A stretch of DNA of 64,000 nucleotides from Micromonospora halophytica. GTDB lineage: Bacteria; Actinomycetota; Actinomycetes; Mycobacteriales; Micromonosporaceae. Shown one piece after another: positions 37,598 through 46,019 of this stretch (the first letter of the stretch is position 1; each line of letters begins with the position of its first letter). The DNA lies in contig NZ_FMDN01000013.1 of the NCBI RefSeq assembly GCF_900090245.1, positions 1 through 64,000 of the forward strand, given 5' to 3'. The position numbers and the translations under genes are program-made. The notes below the pieces were generated by a model. The model was given only the letters and a program-made list of their open reading frames with translations. It did no database searches and was not told the origin of the DNA.

Positions 37598-37808
37598 GCC
37601 CGAAGGCTACCGGCGGGATCACCCACATACCCGGCGGGCCCTGGGTGAGGACCAGCGCCCGCTCGACGAGGAACCGGCCGTGGAAGGCCACCGCCACGCC
37701 GTCGAGCATCGGTGCGGGCACCGGCAGCCGGGCGGCGGACGTCCCCGTCCGATCGAGGACGACGCCGACCAGTCGTACGCCGCTGCTGCTCGACGCCTTC
37801 CCCGATCC
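37575..37808 (-). pseudogene. Possible remnant of a coding sequence
   Basis: An open frame of 77 codons between TGA (37809-37811) and TAG (37575-37577). Its middle reads like a real protein (VRLVGVVLDRTG, PMLDGVAVAFHGRFLVER, ALVLTQGPPGMWVIPP), with low Arg/Gly bias compared with random frames here. There is no well-placed start or Shine-Dalgarno, and it overlaps the start of the small membrane protein. It may be the C-terminal piece of a decayed gene. I cannot name the family. Confidence 0.25.
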
Positions 37809-38048
37809 TCAGGGCCGGGAACCGGCCAGCCGGGTACGGATTCCGGCGAGGTGGTTCGGATGAAGACTGCGCGGACCGGCCGGCGCCTGCCCGAGATGTC
37901 CGGTCAGCGTGAGGACGACGGAGTCGTGGTGCTCACGCTGACCGAACCGGCCTCCGGCCCTGACCAGGAATCCGCCGTGCTCGAGGCGGTCGGGCTCTGC
38001 CCAGGGTTGCGGTGAGGCGATCGTCGAGGCGGGGTCGCCGTCGGGGGG
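37809..38048. other. Intergenic, nothing recognised
   Basis: 240 nt 3' of the multicopper oxidase. No start/Shine-Dalgarno combination and no strong hairpin seen. Confidence 0.4.
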
Positions 38049-39989
38049 TTACGAGTGCCCGCCGTGGCCGGAGCCCCCCGAATGGTGACCGGAGCCGCCC
38101 GGGTGCATGTGGAACCGGGCGACCTCGGGCGGGTGTACGACAAAGGGTCGCATCATGCCCTCGTCCTCGTGGTCGAGGATGTGGCAGTGGTACATGAACT
38201 CGCCTGTCGCGCCCTCGAACTGGCCGGCGACCCTGATCCACTCACCCGCCCACAGGCTGAAGGTGTCCTTCCAGCCCTCCTCGTGCTTCTCGATCGGCGG
38301 GCCGTCGCCCGACGCGAGCAGCGGCTTGGTGGTGCCGCCGACGGCGACGTCGAACGCCGTCAGGTTGCTGATCTTCCGCCGGGTCAGCATCTGGAACCGG
38401 GCCATGTGGATGTGCATCGGGTGCGGCGCCCCGCCGAGCTGGATGAGGTTCCACACCACCCACCGACCTCGGTCGATAAAGATCGTCCTCGTGTCGTCGA
38501 ACAGGCGCGCGACCCTCCGGAACGTGCGCACCCGCCCCGTGGCCGGGTCGGTGACCTGGATGACGCCCTCCTGCGGGAACCGCGTCGGCAGCTCGGCCGG
38601 ATCGGTGATCTCCTTCAGCTCCCACATCTCCGGGTGCGGTCGGCCGGCCACACCGGGCAGGGTCGTCGCGACGAACACCTCGTCGTGGTCCTCGGGCACG
38701 GTCACACCGTCTTGAAGCCGGGCGTACGACGTGGACAGGCGAGCCGGCGGCGTGAACCAGTCGTTGCGGCCGCGGCTCTCGACGCGGAACTCCATGATGT
38801 CCGGCTCGACCGAGGCACCTGTGTTGACGAGGCGCAGGCGCTGTCCCTTGAACCGGCTGAAGTCGATGAGCAGGTCGACGCGCTCGGCCGGGGTGATGGT
38901 CAGCCCGCGCGCCGGCACCGCCGCCGGGGCGGGCAGCAGGCCGGCGTCCGTGCCGACGATCCGGACCGCGTCGTTGTGCACGGTGCCCGCCTCGTCGACC
39001 AGGTCGAGGCGGAAGAACCGACCGTTCGCCGCGTTGAGCACCCGGAAGCGGTACCAGCGCGCGTCGACGTCGAGGTGTGGCCAGATGACGCCGTTGACGA
39101 GGGTGAAGGGACCGGTGACGGGAGCTGACGTGCCGGTCGTGGGCAGGTACTGGAACTTGAACAGCAGCTGGCCGGTGAGCGCGCCGGTCGCCGGGTCGGT
39201 GTCGAGGTTGCGGTCGGTGATGACCAGCGGGATCTCGTGGTCACCGCCGGGTAGCCGCAGGCGCTCCTCTTCCTCGTCGTGAATCAGGTACAGGCCGGCG
39301 AGTCCGGCGTGGACGTTGAAGCGCGTCACGGCCATCGCGTGGTCGTGGTACCAGAGGGTGGTGGCCGCCTGTCGGTTCGGGTACTCGGTGAGCTGCGTGT
39401 CCCCCGGCGAAATGCCGTTGTGCGCCCAGCCGTCGTTGCCGCCGTTGGTCAACGCGCCGTGCAGGTGTACGACGTTCCACGGCGGCAGGTCGGCGACACC
39501 GTCGATCAGCTCCACCCCGGTGGGCAGACTGCCGTCCGGGTTGCGGTAGCCGGGCACGTTCGCCGGGGTCGGCTGCGCGTACGGTGCCCGCACCGCCACG
39601 AGCGGTACCGTGCCCCGGAGTTCGTTCGTCCACGCGACCCGCAGTCGCCTGCCGCTGCGCACCTTGATGGTCGGGCCGGGGAACTGTCCCTCGTAGGTCC
39701 ACAGCGTCGTCTCCGGCAGCTGGGAGTGCAGCCGGGTCCGCGCGTTGGTCATCGTGATCGTCAGTTCGTCCCGGAACCGTCGTGAATATGACCGGATCGT
39801 CGGCGGAATCCGGAGCGGATCGAGGAACTTGGTGAGACCGAAGTTCGGCGCTGCGGACCGTGTCGGTTGCCGGCTGACGGCCGCCGCCGCCGGGGTGCTC
39901 GAACTGACCGATCCCACGCCCGCCACCACGCCTGCCGAACCGAGCACGGCGGAGGTGAGGAAGGTGCGACGGTCGACGGAGCCATCCAT
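38049..39989 (-). CDS. Tat-exported multicopper oxidase (CotA/phenoxazinone-synthase-like)
   Basis: Protein of 646 aa. ATG at 39989 (MDGSVDRRTF) has GGAG 8 nt upstream; an ATG 6 nt earlier is too close to it. A twin-arginine signal (DRRTF, then a hydrophobic Ala/Gly/Val stretch to AAAA, about residues 7-37) predicts export of the folded, copper-loaded enzyme. Four copper-site motifs are present in order: VHLHG, WYHDHAM, HPMHIHMA and the type 1/trinuclear motif HCHILDHEDEGMM. The Met after the last His is the axial ligand. Length and motif spacing resemble CotA spore laccase, bilirubin oxidase and phenoxazinone synthase, which couple one-electron oxidation of phenols, aminophenols or metals to reduction of O2 to water. 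The last 20 residues are a His/Gly/Ser tail that may collect copper. It may tailor an aromatic secondary metabolite or act in copper tolerance; the context does not decide. Confidence 0.93.
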   Translation of the reverse strand: MDGSVDRRTFLTSAVLGSAGVVAGVGSVSSSTPAAAAVSRQPTRSAAPNFGLTKFLDPLRIPPTIRSYSRRFRDELTITMTNARTRLHSQLPETTLWTYEGQFPGPTIKVRSGRRLRVAWTNELRGTVPLVAVRAPYAQPTPANVPGYRNPDGSLPTGVELIDGVADLPPWNVVHLHGALTNGGNDGWAHNGISPGDTQLTEYPNRQAATTLWYHDHAMAVTRFNVHAGLAGLYLIHDEEEERLRLPGGDHEIPLVITDRNLDTDPATGALTGQLLFKFQYLPTTGTSAPVTGPFTLVNGVIWPHLDVDARWYRFRVLNAANGRFFRLDLVDEAGTVHNDAVRIVGTDAGLLPAPAAVPARGLTITPAERVDLLIDFSRFKGQRLRLVNTGASVEPDIMEFRVESRGRNDWFTPPARLSTSYARLQDGVTVPEDHDEVFVATTLPGVAGRPHPEMWELKEITDPAELPTRFPQEGVIQVTDPATGRVRTFRRVARLFDDTRTIFIDRGRWVVWNLIQLGGAPHPMHIHMARFQMLTRRKISNLTAFDVAVGGTTKPLLASGDGPPIEKHEEGWKDTFSLWAGEWIRVAGQFEGATGEFMYHCHILDHEDEGMMRPFVVHPPEVARFHMHPGGSGHHSGGSGHGGHS

Positions 39990-40310
39990 TGGCATTTCTC
40001 CTGCGCTATTTCAGGGGCGTACGCCCGTTGTGGCGCACCAACTTACCGGGCAGGCCGCAGAGTCCACATCGGACCTCGGTGCCGGTTCCGCCGGCCGGCA
40101 GCCGCCTGCCGCCTCCCCCTGACGTGCCGGATCCACGAGGATCGCCCGCTGCATCCGGTGTCACCGGGACGTCATCGCCCCCCACCGACGACCGCGTGGT
40201 GATGGAAGCGCCCACCTTCCTCCGAGCGCATTACCCTGCACCTGGTCGCCTCGCGCGCGGAGCCGCCGGCACGTCCCGCAGGTACGGCGGCGGCTCGACG
40301 CCCGGTGGTG
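39990..40310. other. Intergenic between P450 gene 2 and the multicopper oxidase
   Basis: No gene seen in either strand. It holds the GCAGGAG ribosome site of the multicopper oxidase at its left end and the hairpin at 40260-40296 at its right end. Confidence 0.5.
40260..40296 (-). terminator. Candidate terminator after P450 gene 2
   Basis: GAGCCGCCG/CGGCGGCTC, a perfect 9-bp stem with a 19-nt loop, starting about 15 nt after the P450 stop at 40311. No T-run. It lies in the 321-nt gap 39990-40310, which has no gene; the rest of the gap should hold the multicopper oxidase promoter. Confidence 0.45.
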
Positions 40311-41516
40311 CTACCAGGTGACGGGGAGTTCGGTGATCACCTCGAAGCTCGCCGTCGGATGGAAGGGAACCTCCTCCGCCGGAACCGCCAGACGCAGGCC
40401 GGGCAGCCGCCGGATCAGGGTGCCGAGGGCGATCTCCATCGTGATACGCGCGAGGCTCTGGCCGAGGCACTGGTGGGCGCCGAACCCGAACGTGATGTGG
40501 TCCCGGGTGGAGGTGCGGTGCCAGCGCAGCGCATGCGGCGCGTCGTAGACGTCCGTGTCGTGGTTGATCAACGAGGTTATGAAGAAGACGCCGTCACCCT
40601 TGCGGATGGTGGTCCCCTCGATCTCGATGTCGTCGACGGCCAGCCGGGTCATGCCGTCGGGAATGGACAGGAACCGCAACAGCTCGTCCACGGCGGCGGG
40701 CAGCAGTGACGGATCGGCTCGCAGCTCGGCGAGCTGCTCGGGGTGTTGGAGCAGGGTGAACATGCCGAGCGAGATCATGGTCCCGGTGGTGCCGTGGCCA
40801 CCGGCCACCTGAAGGGCCAGCGTCGAGACCAACTCCTCGTGGTCCATGTCGCCCGTGCCGCCGCGCCGTGCGAGAAGGTCGTCGAGAACCGCCGCGCCGG
40901 GGTGCCGCTTCTTCTCCGCGATCAGCCTGCCCATGTAGGCCATGAGCTCGTCGTACGCCTCGTTGGCGCGCGCGCCGGTGGCGAACCGGTGTGACAGCTT
41001 CTCGAAGTGTTCGTGGTCGTCGTCCGGGATGCCCATCAGTCGGTACAGCACCGTCACCGGCACAGGCGCCGCGAACGCCCGGATCAGATCCGTGGGAGCG
41101 CCGTTCTCGATCATGTGGTCGAGCTGCTGGTCGACGACCTCCTGGATCTGCGGACGCAGGGCGTTGACACGTCTGATCGTGAAGCTGGGGATCAGCATCC
41201 GGCGCCGGGCGTTGTGTACCGGGTCGTCGACGCCCACCAACGCGGTGACGATCTTCATGACCTTCTGTTGAGCGTCGCTGGCGGCGGCGGCGACGCTCGG
41301 GAACATCATGGGCCAGGCGGGGTTGGTGCGGTCGCTGGAGATGCGGGGGTCGATCAGGAGCCGGTGGGCCGTGTCACGAGTGGTGACCGCCCAGACACGC
41401 CGGCCGTCGTAGAGGGCGACCTGGGCGAGTGGCCCCTGCTCGGCCAACGGCCGGTATCCCGGCGCCGGCTGGTGGGGGCAGGTACGACCCTGCGGAAACA
41501 CGACGCTGTCAGTCAT
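40311..41516 (-). CDS. Cytochrome P450 with non-canonical I-helix
   Basis: P450 of 401 aa; ATG at 41516 has GGAGGA 7 nt upstream. The heme loop is FGFGAHQCLGQSLAR with Cys350, and the K-helix is DELLRF. The I-helix reads LQVAGGHGTTGTM. In the usual A/G-G-x-D/E-T-T motif the acidic residue that helps deliver protons is replaced by Gly, with Thr kept. P450s with such changes sometimes use peroxide or substrate hydroxyls, or catalyse coupling rather than hydroxylation; this is family knowledge, not shown here. The gene is isolated from the PKS operon by about 3.6 kb but shares its orientation. The flavin monooxygenase lies upstream across a 455-nt gap that holds a terminator-like hairpin, so it is probably transcribed separately from that gene. 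Confidence 0.94.
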   Translation of the reverse strand: MTDSVVFPQGRTCPHQPAPGYRPLAEQGPLAQVALYDGRRVWAVTTRDTAHRLLIDPRISSDRTNPAWPMMFPSVAAAASDAQQKVMKIVTALVGVDDPVHNARRRMLIPSFTIRRVNALRPQIQEVVDQQLDHMIENGAPTDLIRAFAAPVPVTVLYRLMGIPDDDHEHFEKLSHRFATGARANEAYDELMAYMGRLIAEKKRHPGAAVLDDLLARRGGTGDMDHEELVSTLALQVAGGHGTTGTMISLGMFTLLQHPEQLAELRADPSLLPAAVDELLRFLSIPDGMTRLAVDDIEIEGTTIRKGDGVFFITSLINHDTDVYDAPHALRWHRTSTRDHITFGFGAHQCLGQSLARITMEIALGTLIRRLPGLRLAVPAEEVPFHPTASFEVITELPVTW

Positions 41517-41971
41517 GCGGGAATCCTCCGAGCAATCAATGCGGTGATGTGCGCGTGACCCGTGCGGAGCGGAGACTCATCGGGGCGTGCCGGTGGGAGA
41601 GGGCCGCAGCAGAGCCGGCATCACCCTCGTCACTCCCGTCGACAAGGTGAAGGCGGCCCCGACACAGGACTCGGAGGCCGTCCGGCGCGGTGGGTGCCCG
41701 TCCCAGGGGATCCGCCTCACTTCGGGGCCGGCCAGCAGGGCCGCCCCGGTCTGGGACCTGGTGTGCGGTCAGGAAGCCCTCCCTTCGCGTTGGAAGGCGT
41801 GCGATCCGTGTGGTGGGGTCGGGCGGTCCACGGTCCCGGTCGGGACGGTAGCCAGGGGACGCCCCGCCGCGCATCCCCTCCCTTGGTAGTGCTCGTCGTG
41901 CGAGCCTCCGCCGGAGCGCGCGAGCAGTGACCGCTGCCCCGGGCACGGCTCCCCCGGGCAACGGTCACGCG
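41517..41971. other. Intergenic between flavin monooxygenase and P450 gene 2
   Basis: 455 nt with no convincing gene. Frames on both strands are Arg/Pro/Ser-rich and lack Shine-Dalgarno-led starts. The right end carries a strong stem-loop (41927-41968) and the left end the GGAGGA of the P450 gene. Confidence 0.5.
41927..41968 (-). terminator. Strong stem-loop just after the flavin monooxygenase
   Basis: A 16-bp stem (arms 41927-41943 and 41953-41968, outer part GTGACCG/CGGTCAC) begins 3 nt after the monooxygenase stop codon. In the minus-strand transcript the only internal mismatch becomes a G-U wobble, whereas on the plus strand it is a C-A clash. This suggests the structure works as minus-strand RNA. 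One bulged base; no T-run. Confidence 0.55.
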
Positions 41972-43546
41972 TCACGCCTGTTCGACCAGTTCCCCGCGGT
42001 CACGCTCACCCTCGTCCCACGAGTCCGGTCCCACCGGCTCGTTGGCAGGGCCGAGCCAGGTGGTGAGCGCGGACTCGAGTGCCGTGAGGTCAGGGGTGTC
42101 CCCGGTGGAGGTGATCCAGGCGGTGTGCCCGTCGGGGCGGATGAGGACCGCCGCCGGCGGTGAGAGTTCGCTGTCGCCGGCGGCCTGGGGAAACCGGCCG
42201 CGGCAACGGGCGTCGACGATGTCGAGGCGGTCACGCCACCCTGCGGTGACGGCGGTCAACTCCGCGAGAAGTCGCGGGTCGTCGTTCAGGTTGAGCAGAA
42301 CCGGTCGCGCGGTGTGCAGCAGGCTGAACAACCGGATCTCGCCGTCGGGCACCGTCAGGTCGAGGTCGGGAAACCGGCGGCCGAGCAACGGATGCCCGTC
42401 ACCGAGCGGGTAGCGGATGTCCAGCGCGCTGATCATCCCGGCGAGCATCTGGTTCACGTCGTCGACCGCGACGAGGTCGGCGAACACCTCCCGCAGGGCG
42501 TCCCCGTGCGGGCCGGGACGGGCCAGCGCGGTCTGCGCGCGGGTGTTCTGCAGCACCCGCGCGGCGACGGCGGAGCGCTCGTCGTGATAGGTGTCGAGCA
42601 GGGCGTCCGGCGCGTGACCGTTGACCACCATGCCGAGTTTCCAGCCGAGGTTCACCGCGTCCTGCATGCCCAGGTTCATGCCCTGGCCGCCGGCCGGGAA
42701 ATGGATGTGCGCGGCGTCGCCGGCGAGCAGCACCCGGCCGAGCCTGAACCGCTCGGCCTGCCGTGCCGAGTCACCGAAGCTGGAGAGCCAGCGAGGGCTG
42801 TGCATGCCGAAGTCCGTACCGGCGATCTGCATCGTCCAGTCCCGCAACCGCTCGAACGTCATGGGTTCGTCCCGGGAGATCACCACGTCGTACACCGTGG
42901 TGAACACCCGGTGCCAGCCCGGTTCGTAGCCCAGCACGGAGACGTTGCCCTTCTCCCCCGCCACGACCGTCGGGCCGTCGGGCGGGTCCGCCAGTTCGAC
43001 GTCACCGAGCATGGCGGTCAGCGTCGCCGGGGTGCCGGGGAAGCTGATTCCCGCGAGTTTGCGGACCGCGCTGCGTCCCCCGTCGCAGCCCACCAGGTAA
43101 TCGGCCGACATGGTCGACACCGACCCGTCCGGGTGGCGCACGTCGATCACCACACCGGTCTCGTCCTGGCGCAGACCGGCCACCTCCGACGACCAGCGCA
43201 CCTGCACGCCGAGTTCGGCGGCACGCTGATCGAGCAGCGCTTCGGTCCTGGTCTGCAGCAGCATCAGCGAGAACGGATAGCGCGTCTCGAGCCGGGCGAG
43301 GTTCAGCAGTTGCTTGGCGAAGAGCCCGCTCGGCAACGACCTGCCCGCGGCGATGAACGGCTCGACGATCCCTCGCTGGTCCAGCACCTCCAGGGTGCGG
43401 GCGTGCATGCCGGCGGCGCGTGACTCCCCGGAGCGGCCGTCGAGCCGGTCCAGCACCACCACCTCGACTCCGCTCAGCCGCAGTTCACAGGCCAGCATCA
43501 ACCCCGTCGGGCCGGCGCCCGCGATCACCACATCGGTTTTTGTCAT
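41972..43546 (-). CDS. Class A FAD-dependent aromatic monooxygenase
   Basis: Protein of 524 aa. ATG at 43546 (MTKTDVV) has GGAG 6 nt upstream; the in-frame ATG 12 nt earlier has none. N-terminal FAD Rossmann motif GAGPTGLMLA (residues 9-18), the DG motif CDGGRSAVRKLAG that contacts FAD/NADPH, and GDAAHIHFPAGGQGMNLGMQDAVNLGWKL for the FAD ribityl/pyrophosphate. Together with a C-terminal thioredoxin-like region this fits the phenol hydroxylase/PgaE/RdmE group, which hydroxylates aromatic rings using NADPH and O2 and is common in polyketide and rifamycin-type pathways or in resistance. The C-terminus (TAWITSTGDTPDLTALESALTTWLG) fits that domain. It is divergent from an NmrA-like gene across a 400-nt region that must hold both promoters. 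Substrate unknown; an aromatic starter or product, or a rifamycin-like drug, are possibilities. Confidence 0.93.
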   Translation of the reverse strand: MTKTDVVIAGAGPTGLMLACELRLSGVEVVVLDRLDGRSGESRAAGMHARTLEVLDQRGIVEPFIAAGRSLPSGLFAKQLLNLARLETRYPFSLMLLQTRTEALLDQRAAELGVQVRWSSEVAGLRQDETGVVIDVRHPDGSVSTMSADYLVGCDGGRSAVRKLAGISFPGTPATLTAMLGDVELADPPDGPTVVAGEKGNVSVLGYEPGWHRVFTTVYDVVISRDEPMTFERLRDWTMQIAGTDFGMHSPRWLSSFGDSARQAERFRLGRVLLAGDAAHIHFPAGGQGMNLGMQDAVNLGWKLGMVVNGHAPDALLDTYHDERSAVAARVLQNTRAQTALARPGPHGDALREVFADLVAVDDVNQMLAGMISALDIRYPLGDGHPLLGRRFPDLDLTVPDGEIRLFSLLHTARPVLLNLNDDPRLLAELTAVTAGWRDRLDIVDARCRGRFPQAAGDSELSPPAAVLIRPDGHTAWITSTGDTPDLTALESALTTWLGPANEPVGPDSWDEGERDRGELVEQA

Positions 43547-43946
43547 CGTTCTCTCCAAGAGTTCCTGACAGTCCCCGGCTCACTGTGGACGGACACTGAC
43601 GGCGGCGGAACATTCGTCCGAGTAGTTGTCGCACGGAATCCTGACCTGGGCGCTCGACGACACCGTCAGGTGATGTTTCGCTCCTGGTCCGGACCAAACA
43701 GGACGAAGCTGGTAACCGGAGCGGCATTTTCGTGACCGAGGGGCTAGCGTTCGTTGACGGAACGTGAAGTACAATCACGACGCTCGGCGGAAGGATCCGG
43801 TCGGGGATCGTCGACGGTGGGAGTTCCTCGCCGACACGGTCGGCAGTGACGACCGGGATGACGGACGACGTCGAGCGGGCCACGGATCGGCCCGCGGACG
43901 TCTGCGTAGTGGGTGCAGGGGCACAAGCGAGCTGTGTGGGAGAATC
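43547..43946. promoter_or_regulatory. Divergent promoter region, monooxygenase / NmrA-like gene
   Basis: 400 nt between two start codons pointing apart. Relatively less GC-rich in 43560-43790. A TTGACG at about 43751 and TACAAT 10 nt later are too close to form one sigma-70 promoter. An imperfect CGGAACATTCGTCCG repeat near 43608 might be an operator. No regulator gene is adjacent. I see no gene here. Confidence 0.45.
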
Positions 43947-44834
43947 ATGACGATCCTGGTGACTGGCGCGACCGGCAACGTCGGTCGTCACGTCGTAGAC
44001 CTCCTGGTGCGGGCCGGAGCGGACGTGCGGGCGACCTCCCGCAACCCGGAGTCGCTCGACCTGCCGGCAGAGGTCGACGTCCGCCGGGCGGATCTCACCG
44101 ACCGGAAGACGTTCGAGCACGCGCTGCACGGCGTGGAAAAGGTCTTCCTGTACACCCAACCATCCGGCACCGCAGCGGTCATGGAGGCCGCGAAGGACGC
44201 CGGCGTCAAGCACGCCGTACTGCTGTCCTCGGCGGCGGTCGCCGGCCCCGATCCGGATCACTGGATCGCGCGATGGCATCGGGCGGCAGAGAACTCGATC
44301 GAGCAGTCCGGCCTGTCGTGGACGTTCGTGCGGCCGGGCCCGTTCGCCGTGAACTCCCTGCAGTGGGCAGAGTCCGTCAAGCGGGGCGAGCCGGTACGGC
44401 TGCTCTACGCGCACTCCTACCTGTCCGCCATCCATGAGCGGGACATCGCCGAGGTGAGCGCCTGCGCCCTGCTGCAGGACGGCCACGCCGGGGCGCGGTA
44501 CCGCATCACCGGCGGTGACAGCGTCACGCAGGCCGAGCAGCTTGCGCTCATCGGCCAGGCGATCGGCCGCGAGCTGGCGTTCGAGGACGTCACGGGTGAC
44601 GACGCACGCGCTGACCTCCGCGCACGGTTCGCGCCCCGCATCCAGGAACTGGTCCGGGACGGCGTGGTCGACCCGACGGACACCTCGGAGATCGTCGAGA
44701 CCAGGATCCGCTACTACGAGGAGGCTCTGGAGGGGCCCGCCGAGATCGACGGCACTGTCGAAAAGGTGCTCGGCAAGCCGGCGCGGACCTTCGCCGAGTG
44801 GGCGGCGGACCACAAGGCCGACTTCACGAACTAG
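43947..44834 (+). CDS. NmrA-like NAD(P)-binding protein (atypical SDR)
   Basis: Protein of 295 aa. ATG at 43947 is led by GGGAG 4 nt upstream; the frame stays open further upstream but that part is low-quality Arg-rich sequence. Motif GATGNVGRHVVDLL (residues 7-20) is the NmrA/TMR-type GxxGxxG Rossmann site, followed by a positively charged strand end (ATSRNPE) that suggests NADP. The body (VFLYTQPSG, VLLSSAAVAG, WTFVRPGPFAVN, YRITGGDSVTQAEQLALIGQAIGRELAFEDV) is typical of actinobacterial NmrA/QOR2-like quinone or flavonoid reductases and redox sensors. It lacks the classical SDR YxxxK. The divergent arrangement with the flavin monooxygenase suggests co-regulation, perhaps reducing a quinone made by the monooxygenase, but that is inference. 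Confidence 0.88.
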   Translation: MTILVTGATGNVGRHVVDLLVRAGADVRATSRNPESLDLPAEVDVRRADLTDRKTFEHALHGVEKVFLYTQPSGTAAVMEAAKDAGVKHAVLLSSAAVAGPDPDHWIARWHRAAENSIEQSGLSWTFVRPGPFAVNSLQWAESVKRGEPVRLLYAHSYLSAIHERDIAEVSACALLQDGHAGARYRITGGDSVTQAEQLALIGQAIGRELAFEDVTGDDARADLRARFAPRIQELVRDGVVDPTDTSEIVETRIRYYEEALEGPAEIDGTVEKVLGKPARTFAEWAADHKADFTN

Positions 44835-44850
44835 CGCGCCTCGTGACCGG

Positions 44851-45741
44851 TCACCTCGGCTCGTCGTCGTGCGTCCAGGCGGCCAGCCAACTCTGGTTCT
44901 CCCGGGCGATCGCGTCCTCAGCGGCCCGCACGAACGCCCCGACGGCGGCGGGCGTCCGGTCCGTCGTCGTCTCCCACTCCTGCAACAGCGCGCGCAACTG
45001 CCGGGCGGTCGCCAGGTACGACACCACCAGGTGCTCGTACCGGGCGGCGGAGACGTGCGCGGTGAGCGATGCGCCCACCACCGTCACCACCGCGACCCAC
45101 GCGCCGACGCCACCGGCCCCGGTCGTGGCGGCGACGGCCCCGAGCACCGCGCCGAGGGCCGCGACGACGAACTCCGCCGTCCGGAACCGGGTGAGCCGGC
45201 GCTGATGCCGGAGCGCGCCGGAGCGGTAGTAGTCGTCGATCTGTGGGCGTAGGCGACGGGCGGCATAGCTGTCGCCGTCGCGCACGGCGGGCAGCGGGGT
45301 GTCCGCGTCGGCGACGGTCAGGGTCAGGCCGGCCAGGTCCGCCACGTCGTCCTCGATCGTGCCGGCCACCGCCCTGAGTCGCTGGTCGCGGTCCGGTCCG
45401 TCGTACGGCTGCGCGCCGGCGAGGTGGAGGTACACCTGCGCCTTGAGCGCCTCGCTGGTGGCGCGGACCCGGGTCCACGCCTCGACCCGGTCCCGACCGA
45501 GGCGGGAGACCCGCACCACCGGGACGACGGCCAGGGCCACCGCGCTCAGCACGGCCATCACCCGCCCGACCGGACTGCCCGGTCCGACCTGTACGGCGGC
45601 GGTGGCCAGGACCGCCCCGCAGACCCCGGCCGCCAGGGCGGCGCCGCGCCAGAACACGATGCTCCGCTTGACCGCACCCGCGGCCCGGGACCACCGTCGA
45701 TGCTCACGCCACACGACGGTGGCCGTGTCGACCCGCTCCAT
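44851..45741 (-). CDS. DUF4231/SLATT-like four-helix membrane protein
   Basis: Protein of 296 aa. ATG at 45741 (MERVDTATVVW) or a GTG 6-9 nt upstream are both possible. Two pairs of hydrophobic helices, about residues 30-48 and 58-76, then about 190-210 and 214-234, separated by a soluble helical stretch (VRATSEALKAQVYLHLAGAQPY) and a linker (QIDDYYRSGALRHQRRLTRFR). This double 2TM layout with YLATARQLRALLQEW at the end matches DUF4231, a relative of the SLATT 2TM domains that in other settings act as membrane effectors of nucleotide-signalling defence systems. No sensor or cyclase gene sits next to it, so a defence role is not supported here. Convergent with the NmrA-like gene, 16 nt apart. 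Confidence 0.8.
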   Translation of the reverse strand: MERVDTATVVWREHRRWSRAAGAVKRSIVFWRGAALAAGVCGAVLATAAVQVGPGSPVGRVMAVLSAVALAVVPVVRVSRLGRDRVEAWTRVRATSEALKAQVYLHLAGAQPYDGPDRDQRLRAVAGTIEDDVADLAGLTLTVADADTPLPAVRDGDSYAARRLRPQIDDYYRSGALRHQRRLTRFRTAEFVVAALGAVLGAVAATTGAGGVGAWVAVVTVVGASLTAHVSAARYEHLVVSYLATARQLRALLQEWETTTDRTPAAVGAFVRAAEDAIARENQSWLAAWTHDDEPR

Positions 45742-46019
45742 CCCCACCACTCTCCGCCTCCCTCACCGACCACGGCCCGGCTGCCCGGCGGCCGGCGGAC
45801 CGGGCAGCTCCGTCCGCTCCGCGTGTCCACACCGGAGCGTCGAGCTTCCAGCATGCCGATCCAGACCAATGTCCGAAAGTTCCGGAGGGCCCGGCATCCT
45901 TGCCACCCCGCTCCAGCCATATTCATACTTGTTGATGTTCCTGAGCCGGACATGATCGGGCGCCGGGCAGCCTCGATCGGAACCCCGACCCATCGGCCTA
46001 TCCGGAGGAACCCCATCCC

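Noticed and set aside
36824..37648. 274-codon plus-strand open frame across the intergenic region and the small membrane gene
   Set aside because: Arg/Pro/Gly-rich, overlaps a believable membrane protein on the other strand, no Shine-Dalgarno.
43750..43775. TTGACG...TACAAT as a sigma-70 promoter for the NmrA-like gene
   Set aside because: The two boxes are only 10 nt apart, far from the 16-18 nt needed.
43764..43946. N-terminal extension of the NmrA-like protein
   Set aside because: The Rossmann motif begins right at the ATG at 43947, which has its own GGGAG; the upstream residues are Arg/Asp/Gly noise.
44843..44854. 12-nt perfect palindrome GTGACCGGTCAC between convergent genes
   Set aside because: It overlaps a stop codon, has no loop and is short enough to arise by chance in GC-rich DNA; not called as terminator or operator.
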